The position numbers and the translations under genes were made by a program. Source: Dugong dugon (lineage: Eukaryota; Chordata; Mammalia; Sirenia; Dugongidae). From it: 64,000 bases of DNA. The notes beneath the pieces are model-generated. The model was given only the letters and a program-made list of their open reading frames with translations, was not told the origin of the DNA and did not search any database. Of the stretch, positions 34,160-44,101 are shown piece by piece. Position 1 is the first letter of the stretch, and each line of letters begins with the position of its first letter. The stretch covers positions 56,478,145 through 56,542,144 of the forward strand of contig CM057468.1 of assembly GCA_030035585.1 (NCBI GenBank). The letters run 5' to 3'.

Positions 34160-34640
34160 TATTCAACAATATTTTTTTATTCATTCAGCAGTTATTTATT
34201 GAGCCTCTACTATATGGGAGGCAGTAGGATGGTGCTAGTATTCAAAAAAGCAAATCAACTGTAGATCTGCCCTCAAGGAGTTCATAGATTACAAAGAAAG
34301 GCAGATGGAAAACATGCCTTTGTAGTATGGCATGGTACAAATGGTTTACCAAGCAGGAGAGAGGAGTTAGCAGCCACCATGGATGAAGGCAGTATGAAGA
34401 AAATTCACCAGAGTAGGAGACTTGAAAAGTGAGTTTGGGCATTAATGTAGGAGGCCGCCAAGTAGATCAAGTAAAGATGACATTGCAGGCAGGTAGATTA
34501 ACAAGAGCAAAGGCATAGGAATTTGAAAGGGCATGTCGGATTGTGGCAATTAGTTTCATATGACTGCAGCACATGGTATATATCAGGTAGCAACTGCAGA
34601 AGAGGCTATGAAGGCATGCCAATTCCAAACCTTAAGTGTC
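34160..34640 (-). mobile_element. L2 LINE 3' end
   Basis: Reverse-strand L2 ending: attcattcagcagttattta, ttgagcctctactatatggg, ctgccctcaaggagttcata, gagcaaaggcatagg. A decayed old copy. Confidence 0.6.
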
Positions 34641-34744
34641 TAGAACAGAATCAGTAAAGTGTCAATGTTGAAGAAGCCAAGGTGGTGGAATGTTTTAAAA
34701 ACTCGAAGGTGGACTATCATGTCAATGCATCACAAAGTCAAATT

Positions 34745-35345
34745 CATTCAATTTTTTCACTCAACAAATCTTTCCAAGTACCTGCTATATGCCCAATACT
34801 GGTGTAATGAGGGGTTAGCAGCAACCAAAGTCCTTCATGAGAAGCAAAGTCTTGCCTTCATGGAGTTTACATTCTAATAGGAGACAAAGGCAGTATACAA
34901 AAAAACAAGCAAGCATGCAGCGAAGACTAAGGTGAAAGATAAAATAGAGTAAATAGAAAATCATAGGGGGTGCAAACATAGATATGGGTGGACAGAGAAG
35001 GCCACTCTGAGGTGGTGACAATGGAACAGAGAATTATCCACAGTGAGGAGGTAGATCGAGTGGAATTATGAGGAAGAGCACTCAGCTGAGGGGATACCAA
35101 GTGCAAAGAGTCCTGAAGTGGGAGGGCCTTTGGTGTATTCAAGACATCATGAAGAGGTCATTATGCCCATTGCAAAATGAATGAGAGGAAAGGTGGCTGG
35201 CAATAGGATCAGAAACGAGGCATACAGTCAGTTTATGTAAGGCATTGTAGGTCATTGTAAGGACTTTGGATTTCATTCAGAGCAAGAAGGGAAACCAAAA
35301 GTTTTTGAGTAGGGCCGCAATATGATCTGATTTATGTCATATCTG
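34745..35345 (-). mobile_element. L2 LINE 3' end, second copy
   Basis: Better preserved reverse-strand L2: ttcactcaacaaatctttcc, cttgccttcatggagtttac, ggacagagaaggccactctg, taccaagtgcaaagagtcct, gtaaggcattgtaggtcatt, ggactttggatttcattc, gggccgcaatatgatctgat. Two L2 3' ends in tandem imply two separate insertions. Confidence 0.72.
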
Positions 35346-36115
35346 TCTTTATCAATTGGGGTAAGTATTTAAGTGTCCTTTAGAATTATGAGGTATTTTT
35401 GACCTCTGAGACAGCAGATCCTGATGCCCTGTATAATTTATAATGGCATATTATAAGTATGTGAATACAAATTAGAGATGAAAATCCAAGCCTACATTTT
35501 TCTTTATAGTTTAATTGTAGGTCAGCGTTAAAAGCACCAGATGATTAAATTATACACTTTAAAATGGTACAAGAACTTCTGTTCTTTTAGGTTTTTCTCA
35601 CAAAAACAAAAGTGCACATTTCAATCTGCACATTCTTTCATTCATCTGCATATATTTGCGCATGAAGTACAAGGAAAGATGTGCCCAGGGAAAACTCTTC
35701 ATGACAGTTCATGCTTGGACACGTGTGGAAGGCAGCACATCAGAGAGTGGCTACTAAGCAGATTCCAGGCAGTTGCTGTGGCTGCTGGTGCTTCAGGACC
35801 TTCTGGAGCACCTCACTCACCATTTGCCCAGTAGGGTCCTTGTGAGAAGCACACAAGAAAGGCTATCATGCGCATTCGTGGAAGAGGCTAACTGCTAGCA
35901 GTTCTACTCTCACCAGTTATACCTGGCATTCTCCACTAGCTTCAGCAGCCTCTACCCTAGTAAGTCTTGCTCTTCTTCCCTTATTTTTCATCCTCCATCT
36001 TCTCACACACTCCAAAACATGCACACACACACACAATTCTTTTTCTCTTTCCCTACCCCTTTCTTCTTTATTGCCTTGATTTTCCATCTTTTGCTCCTTG
36101 AGTTCTCTTACAGCC
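35346..36115. other. Unique intronic sequence, possibly partly L2
   Basis: 35346-36020 is unlabelled. A short (AC)n run lies at 36019-36034. The last bases before the LTR (gagttctcttacagcc) join smoothly to the L2 beyond it, so 36035-36115 is probably L2 too. Confidence 0.45.
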
Positions 36116-36630
36116 TGTTATGGACTGAATTTTGTCCCCCAAAAATGTGTATCAACTTGCCTAGGCCATGGTTCCCAGTATTGTGTGACTGTCCACCATT
36201 TTGCCATCTGATGTGATTTTCCTGTGTGTTGTAAATCCTAACCTCTATGATGTTAATGAGGCAGGATGAGAGGCAGTTATGTTAATGAGGCAAGGCTCAA
36301 TCTACAGGATTAGGCTGTATTTTGAGCCAATCTCTTTTGAGATATAAAAGAGACAATCAAGCAGAGTGGAGGCAGACCTCATGCCACCAAGAAAGAAACG
36401 CCAGGAGCAGATTCTGTCCTTTGGACCTGGGGTCCCTGTGCTGAGAAGCTCCTAGATTAGGGGAAGATTGATGACAAGGACCTTTCCCTAGAGCTGACAG
36501 AAAGAGAAAGCCTTCCCTTAGAGCTGAAATCGGACTTCTAGCCTCCTAAACAGTGAGAGACTAAACTTTTGGTTGTGAAAGCCATGCACGTGTGGTATTT
36601 CTGTTACAGCAGCACTAGATAACTAAGACA
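36116..36630 (+). mobile_element. Solo LTR, MaLR/MLT1-like endogenous retroelement
   Basis: A 515-bp LTR starting TGTTATGGACTGAAT and ending AACTAAGACA, with TG...CA termini and no internal retroviral region on either side. A short duplication, agcc (36112-36115 and 36631-36634), flanks it. Removing the LTR and one copy restores continuous L2 sequence. The 3' portion (agcctcctaaacagtgagag, gtggtatttctgttacagca) resembles MLT1. A TATA-like gatataaaag lies at about 36340-36350. It is a recombination relic with no coding capacity. Confidence 0.82.
36338..36352 (+). promoter_or_regulatory. TATA-like box in the solo LTR
   Basis: gagatataaaagaga sits mid-LTR, where an LTR promoter core (U3/R boundary) is expected. 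No evidence of activity. Confidence 0.4.
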
Positions 36631-36965
36631 AGCCCATATCAAATCCATCAGGAAATCCTATTGCTTCCACTATCAAAATATATTCAGAAACTTACTATGT
36701 GTCAACACCTCCACTCTAACACCCTGGTCACCATGATCTCTCACCTAGGATCACTACTTCTTCTTTTATCGCTCTACACTCTATTCTCAACAAAGCAGCC
36801 AGGTTGATCTCCATTTGACCCCATTTCTCTGGTGTTAAAAATAAAGATGTTTAAAATGTCTCACAAGTCTCTGCATGGTGCGGCTGCTCATCACCTCTCT
36901 GAGTCCATCTCTTGCCCCATTCACGAAGGACTATATTCACATTGCTCCTTGCTATTTCTCAAATA
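36631..36965 (+). mobile_element. L2 LINE fragment, target of the solo LTR
   Basis: Sense L2: caaatccatcaggaaatcct, actctaacaccctggtcacc, tctattctcaacaaagcagc, ctcatcacctctctgagtcc. It encodes the decayed C-terminal part of L2 ORF2. Confidence 0.72.
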
Positions 36966-37309
36966 TGTGATGTTCCTTCTATTTGTTTACCATATTATTC
37001 TTCTCTATTTTCCTCTCCTATGTCTACCTAGATTTTCTTTTCCTATCTCTGTAATTCTCTCAATACAAATTTTCTCTTATCTTGCTTTATTTTTGTTGAG
37101 TTAGACATATTCTCAGTTCTTTTGGATTTGTACAAATTAAGCATTATAATATGATATCTACCAGTGCAGAGGACATTATTCTTTAACCATCTTGCATTGA
37201 ATAAAAGAAAGGGGAGAGGGAACAAAAGTGTAGTTTCTCCAGAAACGTTCAAAAAGGGAGTCAAATTCTGCAACATTTTCCACTGGATGCCATCCGAAAA
37301 TTGAATCCT
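36966..37309. other. Unique intronic sequence
   Basis: T-rich, nothing recognised. Confidence 0.5.
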
Positions 37310-37520
37310 ATGGTTTCAGTGAAGAACTGTAGTAGAATGGAAAGGACACCAGACTTGAACTCAAGACATCTAATTTCTGTTCTTGACACTACCCCTAATT
37401 ATGTGACCTTAGGAAGTCATCTCAATTTCCCCAACTATACAATGGGAAGGGGGAGGGAGGAATTCACTCACATGGTCTTTAAAATCACATGCAACTCTCA
37501 CATTCTATGGTTGTTTTATG
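37310..37520 (+). mobile_element. MIR-family SINE
   Basis: Sense order: gtagtagaatggaaaggaca, ttgaactcaagacatctaat, attatgtgaccttaggaagt, atctcaatttccccaactat. Diverged MIR (possibly MIRb/MIR3). Confidence 0.6.
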
Positions 37521-37824
37521 TCCCATAGTTACCAAATCAAAGGGGCACATTTCTCTTTCTTATTCTCCCTCCTATTTTTATATTTGATAAGAAAAATTGT
37601 TACCTGAAGTTCAACATCTGATCAAAATCTTGTATTGCTTTGCCCTTACCCTTTCAGGTCATCTTCCCCTTGATGACTCTAGATTCTAGAGTCCGGAGCA
37701 AACTACTTCATTCTAGGATGAAAGTTTTTATGAGCTCTATTCCTAGAGCATAATTATCACTTCTAAAGAGACTGGAGTTCTAAACATGACATTAGTAAGT
37801 ATATATTGCTTGACTATATTAAAG
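37521..37824. other. Unique intronic sequence
   Basis: Nothing recognised. Confidence 0.55.
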
Positions 37825-38022
37825 GAGTCCCTGGGTGGTGCAAATGGTTAAAGTGTTCAGCTGCTAACTGAAAGGTTGGAGGTTTGAGTTGACCTAGAAG
37901 TGCCTCTTAAGGCCTGGCAATCTAACTTCTGAAAAATCATCCATTGAAAACTATACAGAGTACAGTTCTACTCTGACACACATGGGTCGCTATGAGTCAG
38001 AACTGACTCAACATCAACTGTA
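37825..38022 (+). mobile_element. AfroSINE, long subtype
   Basis: ggagtccctgggtggtgcaa head, tagaagtgcctcttaaggcc middle, gacacacatgggtcgctatg tail. The B box is degenerate. Confidence 0.88.
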
Positions 38023-38191
38023 AGCTAAAGACCTATGTACAAACAGCATATTTTAAAAGTTAGCATAATAATAGGTTTAAGATCTTATTATATTATTCCA
38101 TTTACATATATGTATATCCCTAATTAAAAAAGATAAACTTTTTGGACTAGGAATACATACATATTTATATATATGTAAGTATATATAATAT

Positions 38192-38346
38192 GGAACCCTG
38201 GTAGTGCAGTGGTTAAGTGTTTGGCTGCTAACCAAAAGGTCAGCAGTTCAAATCCACCAGCTGCTCCTTGGAAACCCTATAAGGCAGTTCTACTCTGTCC
38301 TATAGAGTTGCTATGAGTAGGAACCAACTGGATGGCAATGGGCTTT
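38192..38346 (+). mobile_element. AfroSINE, short subtype, in a TA-rich tract
   Basis: ggaaccctggtagtgcagtg head to a tail with tatgagtaggaaccaactgg. tatatataatat flanks both ends and is the likely duplication, although the TA-rich setting (38100-38190, 38345-38412) makes it hard to prove. Confidence 0.88.
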
Positions 38347-38412
38347 TATATATAATATACATGTACACAGATATATATATGTGTATGTGATGTGTATATA
38401 TATATATACATA

Positions 38413-38657
38413 AAATAACTAATAATATGTATTCTTAGTCCATAAAGTCAATTATTTTAGAGTTTAAATATGACATTTAGTAAGTTTATATATTTTAACA
38501 CACTAAAATACCAACACTAATTTAGAACACTGTTTTTCAAAGGAATGAATCTTTAAAAGGAGTAAGGACTTTCCTTGCCTAAAATGTGTCATGTAGCCAC
38601 TGATATTCTCTACTAAGAGATATTGCTCAATGTGTCTCTAACTTAAGCTGAGAGTTG
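38413..38657. other. Unique intronic sequence
   Basis: AT-rich flank of the large L1; nothing recognised. Confidence 0.55.
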
Positions 38658-38670
38658 GGAGACAAATCTT
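38658..38670. repeat. Target-site duplication of the large L1, left copy
   Basis: ggagacaaatctt here and at 44089-44101, identical over 13 bp. It defines both ends of the L1 insertion. Confidence 0.9.
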
Positions 38671-39693
38671 TTTTTTTTTTAAACTTATTACATATATATA
38701 TTTATTTACTGTTGTAGTTTAAATGAAGTTTACATTTCAAGTATTCCATACAAAAATTTTTACAAATATTGTTATGTGAACCTAATTGTTCTCGCCATAC
38801 TGTGACAGCACACTCCTCCTTTCCACCCCTGATTTCCCATATCCATTCAACCAGCTCCTAAGCCTCTTTGCCTTCACATCTCACCTGTGGACAGAAACTG
38901 CCTGTTCAGTCTCTTGTATCTACCTGAGCTAAGAGGCACACTTTTCACTAGTATCACTTTATGGCCCACAGTCCACTCCAATCCCTGTCTGAAAAGTTGA
39001 CCTCAGAAATTGTTTTAGTTCTGGGCTGATAGAGAATCCAGGGGCCATGCTTTCTGGGGTTCCTCCAGTCTCAGTCAGACCATTAAGTCTGGTCTTCTTA
39101 CTATAATTTGAGTTCTGCACCCCACCTTTCTCCTGCTCCATCAGGGACTCTGTTGTGTTCCCTGTAAGGGCGGATGGTCATTGGTGGTAGCCGGGCACCA
39201 TATAGTTCTTCTGGTCTCAGGCTGATGAAGTCTCTGATTTATGTGGCCCTTTCTGTATCTTGGGCTACTACTTTCTTTGTGTCTTTGGTGTTCTTCATTC
39301 TCCTTTACTCCAGGTGGTTGGGACCAATTGATGCACCTTAGATGGCTGCTTGCAAGCATTTAAGACCCAAGCCGCCACTCACCAAAGTAGTTTGCAGAAC
39401 ATTTTCTTAATAAGCTTTGTTATGCCAATTGACTTAGATGTACCCTAAAAGCATGGTCCCCAGACCCCCACCCTGCTACTCTATCCCTCAAAGTATTTGC
39501 TTGTATTCAGGAAATGTCTTAGCTTTGGTTTAATCCAGTTGTGCTGACTTCCCCTGTAGTGTGTGCTGTCCTTCCCTTCATCAAAGATAATTCTTATCTA
39601 CTATATAGTTAGTAAATAACCCTCACCCTCCCTCCCCACCGTCATAACCATCAAAGAATGTTTTCTTCTGAGTTTAAACCTTTTCTTGAGTTC
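38671..39693 (-). other. L1 3' UTR
   Basis: About 1 kb between the ORF2 stop and the poly(A). It shares blocks (for example the reverse of tactttggtgag and agcagccatctaag) with the truncated copies at 13120-13920 and 17818-18481, which identifies those as the same family. Confidence 0.85.
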
Positions 39694-41251
39694 TTATAAT
39701 AGTGGTCTTATCCAATATTTGTCCTTCTGTGACTGACTAAATTCACTCAGCATAATGACCTCCAGATTCCTCCATGTTATGTTTCACGGCTTCATCGTTG
39801 TTCTTTAAGGTTGCGAAGTATTCCATTGTGTGGATATGCCATAATTTATCCATTCATCCATTGATGGGCACCTAGGTTGTTTCCATCTTTTTGCTATTGT
39901 GAACAGCGCTGCAATGAACATGGGTGTGCATATATCTATTAATGTGATGGCTCTTATTTCTCTAGGATATATTCCAAGGAGCAGGATAGCTGGATCGTAT
40001 GGTACTTCTATTTCTAGCTTTCTAAGGAAGTGCCAAATTGATTTCCAAAGTGGTTGTACCATTTTATATTCCCACCAACAGTGTATAAGTGTTCCATTCT
40101 CTCCACAACCTCTCCAGCATTTATTATTTTGTGTTTTTTGGATTAATGTTACCCTGCTGGGATGAGATGATATCTCATTTTAGTTTTGATCTGCATTTCT
40201 CTAATGGCTAATAATTGTGAGCATTTCTTCATGTGTCTGTTAGCCTCCTGAATATGTTCTTTGGCGAAGTGCATGTTCATATCCTTTGCCCATTTTTTAA
40301 TTGGGTTATTTGTCTTTTTGTTGTTGAGGTTTTCCAATATCTTGTAGATTTTAGAGATTGGATGCTGAACAGATTTTTCATAGCCAAAAATTTTTTCCCA
40401 GTCTGTAGGTTGTCTTTTTACTCTTTTAGTGAAGTCTTTTGATGAGCATAAGTGTTTGATTTTTAGGAGCTCCTAGTTATCTAGTAGTTTTTGAGCAAGG
40501 TGTTGTTCAGTTTCCATGTGTTTGATTTTTTTTTCCTGTTATTGATTTCTAATTTTATGGCTTTATGGTCAGAAAAGATGCTTTGTAATATTTTGATGTT
40601 TTGGATTTTGTTAAGGCTAATATGTAGTCCATTCTGGAGAATGTTCTGTGTGCACTGGAAAAGAAAGTATACTTGGCTGCTGTTGGGTGGAGTGTTCAGT
40701 ATATGTCTATGAGATCAAGTTGGTTGACTGCAGCATTTAGATCTTCCGTGTCTTTGTTGAGCTTCTGTCTGGATGTTCTGTCCTTCACCAAAAGTGGTGT
40801 GTTGAAGTCTCCTACTACTATTGTGGAGATGTCTATCTCTCTTTTCAATGTTGTTAGAGTTTGTTGTATGTATTTTGGAGCCCTGTCGTTGGGTGTGTAC
40901 ACATTTATTATAGTTCTGTCCTCTTGGTGTACTGACCCTTTAATCATTATATAGTGTCCTTCCTTATCCTTTGTGGTGGATTTTACTTTAGAGTCTATTT
41001 TGTCAGAGATTAATATTGCCATTCCTGCTCTTTTTTGAGTGCTGTTTGCTTGATATATTTTTTTCCACCCTTTGAGTTTTAATCTGTTTCTTTAAGTCTA
41101 AGGTGTGTCTCTTGTAGGCAGCATATAGACGGATTGTGTTTGTATTTTGTATTTTTTTAATCCAAAGTGCCACTCTCTGTCTCTTTATTGGTGCATTTAG
41201 TCCATTTACATTCAGCATAATTATTGATAGGTATGAGTTTAATGCTGTCAT
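39694..41251 (-). pseudogene. L1 ORF2 pseudogene, endonuclease joined to C terminus
   Basis: Start MTALNSYLSIIMLNVNGLNAP at 41251 matches the apurinic-endonuclease start of L1 ORF2. VVGDFNTPLLVKDRTSRQKLN (40696-41022 frame) is the conserved GDFN region. After NTWKLNN the sequence jumps, near 40480-40495, to the far C-terminal part ([65 protein letters not shown]). It ends at a TAA at 39694. The whole reverse-transcriptase region, including the FADD-type active site, is absent, and the rest is frameshifted. Normal ORF2 is about 1,275 codons; here about 520 codons' worth remain. Confidence 0.9.
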
Positions 41252-41701
41252 TTTGATGTCTTTTTTTGTGTGTGTTGTTCACATTTTCTTTGTTTCACTT
41301 AGGTTTCTGTGCTGAATCGTTTTTCTTTATGTATTTTCTTTTCATCTTTTCCATTGTTGCTGATTTTGTGTTTTCTGAGTCTTTATATTTTTCTGGTTTT
41401 TTATTTTGACTTGCAGGATTTTTAGTTTCCTTTGTGGTTACCTTAATATTTACCCCTATTTTTCTAAGTTTATACCAGTCTTTTATTTCTTTGTATCACC
41501 TTGATTTCCTCTTGATATGAAAAATCTATGTCTACATTTTTTAAGCCCCTTTTTTTTGTTTTAATGTTGTCATCTTTTCCATATTGACAACTGTTTCCCT
41601 ATTTTCAGTGTTTTAGCTTTGATTTATTTTTGTGTCTTCCCTATCTTGGTTGATATCTGGTTGCTCTGTCCTGTGTTCTAGTCTTGGGGTGTTATCTGAT
41701 G

Positions 41702-42708
41702 TTACTGATTTTCTAACCAGAGGACTCCCTTTAGTATTTCTTGTAATTTTGGTTTGGTTTTTGCAAATTCCCTAAACTTCTGTTTATCTGGAAATGTCCT
41801 AATTTCGCCATCATATCTGAGAGACAGTTTTGCTGGATATATAATTCTTGGCTGGTGGTTTTTTCCTTCAAGGCTTTATATATGTCATCCCATTGCCTTC
41901 TTGTCTGCGTGGTTTCTGCTGAGTAGTCCGAGCTTATTCTTATTAACTCTCCTTTGTAGATGACTTTTCATTTATCCCTAGTCACTCTTAAACTTCTCTC
42001 TTTATCTTTGGTTTTGGCAAGTTTGATTATAATATGTCTTGGTGACTTTCTTTTGCGATCTATCTTATGTGGGGTTCAATGAGCATCTTGGATAGATATC
42101 TTATCATCTTTCACGATATCAGGAAGTTTTCTGCCAACAAATCTTCAACAATTCTCTCTGCATTTTCTGTTATCATCACCCCCTCCCCCGGTTCTGGTAC
42201 TCCAATAACTCATAGGTTATTCCTCTTGATAGAGTCCCACAAAATTCTTAAGAGTTTTGTCATTTTTTTAAATCCTTTTATCTGATTTTTCCTCAGGTAA
42301 GCTGGTGTCAAGTGCTTTGTCTTCAATCTCACTAATTCTGACTTCCATTGCCTCAATTCTGTCCAATGACTTTCTATTGATTTGTCTAATTCTGAAATTT
42401 TATTGTTAATCTTCTGGATTTCTGATTGCTGTCTCTCTATGGATTCTAGCAGCCTGTTAAATTTGTCATTATGCTCTTCTCTAATCTTTTTAATTTCCTC
42501 TATTGCATGTTCCTCATTTTGCTTAATTTCCTTCCTAATTTCTAGTTCTGTACATTAATCTTCTGTATCTTTTGTATTCTGCCTCTGGGAATTCCAAGAA
42601 ATTTTCCTCCTCTGGAAAATTTCTAGATTCTTTATTTTGGGAGCTTGCTGAAGCCATTATGGATTGCCTCTTTATGTGATTTGATATTGACTGTTGTCTC
42701 TGAGCCAT
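41702..42708 (-). pseudogene. L1 ORF1 pseudogene
   Basis: Begins MAQRQQSIS at 42708 and ends DGEIRTFPDKQKFREFAKT...VLWLENQ at a TAA at 41702. It has the usual layout: a coiled-coil N-terminal half, then the RNA-binding and C-terminal domains. The span of 1,007 bp is close to the normal size but not divisible by three. A frameshift lies at about 41840-41870, and there are several in-frame stops. The intact product is the RNA-binding chaperone that packages L1 RNA. Confidence 0.88.
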
Positions 42709-44088
42709 GATTAAGTTATTATGTTTATTTATTTTATGTTTGCTTACTGTGTCCTACCTTCTTGTTTTGTTCTGATATGACCGCATAGGCTGCTCATATG
42801 AGCCAGTTTGATTATTGGCACGTTTGAAGCTCTAATGTCCTGTCACCAAGTGGTTCAATCTGTTACTAGGTGTGTGAGCTCAGGAGTCCACCCACTTCTC
42901 CTATATGGATTTATCTCAGCTGCCCAAGTATATAGCCACCAAGTGTGTGGTGGAGCTCTCACCTACAGTCCTAGACAGGCGTGGGTGATTGGTGTAGTCA
43001 CAGGCATCTGGCTGCAGCAGGGGGACACACTCTGAGCAAGGCAGGGAGCTGACTGCCACCCCCGAGTGTCCAGGAGGAAGGCATGTCCCTGTTCCCTAGA
43101 GCGTGTAGGTGGGTGGGTTTTGCAGCCAGACTATGAGCACCCAGTGCTGTTGACTGTAAGGACTGGGGGGCACCTCTTATTCTTGGGCCCTTGTAGCAAG
43201 TGGCTATGTTGTGTGGGTGGAGCCACCAGTCCTCAGGCCTCTGATAAGGGTAGATGAAGACCCTGCTTAATGGGCAGAGTGGAGTCAAATGTCATGAACT
43301 TGCCACTTCACAGCTGAAACAGCTGAAGTTAGACTTCAGGTATATACCCTGTTGTACTGCGGTAATGAGGGCCTATGCTGTTGAAATGGGCCAACTCAAG
43401 TCTCTGCAAGTGGAAAGCCACTCAAAGTCCGTGGATCCCTTATGCCTGTGTCTAGGCAAAGGAGCTGTGCCTACCCTGAGTTCCTGTCTTAGGGGAGCTG
43501 GCAGTTTATTTTTTACCCGTTTGTTAATTTGTTCACTCTACAAGGCCAGGAGAATGGCTCCAGGTGTGTGAAGGATCCTACTTCCGGCCCAGGGTACTCA
43601 GCAATTGCTGAAGGTGGTCCGGGACCCAGTGCAGTGCAGGGAGTGAGGAGGTAAATGCGAGAGAGGTTTTTCCCTAAGGGGGGTGTTTTTTATCTGTATG
43701 GTGGGCCGACCACAAATACTTATCTTTTGGCACTCAAGGGCTGCTTTTCACTGGTTCTGGGTGGCCGAGTAGACTCTCTGGTGCTGGATCTCTCCCAGTG
43801 CGGAAAACATGCCTCCTGAACATGGTTGCTTGCCTGCCTCACTGCTCACCCCCAAACTGATCAGGGCTGAAGGGCTCAGGCTCTCACGGGGTCAGGTCTG
43901 GCACCTCCTCACTGCTTCTGAACCGTCTCTTCCTCCTCCTGCCACTCAGTCCGGTTCCTCAACTTTGCTTTTAATGTTCAGGGTGCCCATATTATCATAT
44001 ATAATTGAATCACTTGTTTTTTCTGGTCTTTGTTGTAAGAGGGTCCCCCAGAAGCATCTGACTACTCCCCCATCTTGGCGCCGCCTCA
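42709..44088 (-). promoter_or_regulatory. L1 5' UTR with YY1-like start
   Basis: About 1.4 kb of GC-richer sequence upstream of ORF1, unlike the AT-rich intron. Its first bases include gccaagatggggg, whose aagatgg core matches the YY1 site used at the start of mammalian L1 promoters. The internal open frames on both strands look incidental. As an intact 5' end in an intron, it could in principle serve as a sense or antisense promoter. No activity is shown. Confidence 0.7.
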
Positions 44089-44101
44089 GGAGACAAATCT
44101 T
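44089..44101. repeat. Target-site duplication of the large L1, right copy
   Basis: ggagacaaatctt, identical to 38658-38670. Confidence 0.9.

Larger units (their letters stand above)
38671..44088 (-). mobile_element. Large L1 with both ends, minus strand, RT region deleted
   Basis: A 5.4-kb L1 in reverse orientation, bracketed by a perfect 13-bp duplication, with its poly(A) seen as a T run at the left end. In element order it has a GC-rich 5' UTR starting gaggcggcgccaagatgggg (44088 downward), a decayed ORF1, an ORF2 endonuclease part and an ORF2 C-terminal part, then the lineage-specific 3' UTR. A mammalian L1 is normally about 6-8 kb. The missing length corresponds to the reverse-transcriptase region of ORF2. 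Frameshifts and stops add to the damage, so it cannot move on its own. Confidence 0.92.

Noticed and set aside
40696..41251. Endonuclease-like protein frames
   Set aside because: They are parts of the L1 ORF2 pseudogene, not separate genes; the frame is broken and the reverse-transcriptase part is deleted.
42998..43571. Pro/Ala/Leu-rich frames of about 100 codons on both strands
   Set aside because: They lie in the GC-rich L1 5' UTR, where long chance frames are expected. No family resemblance.
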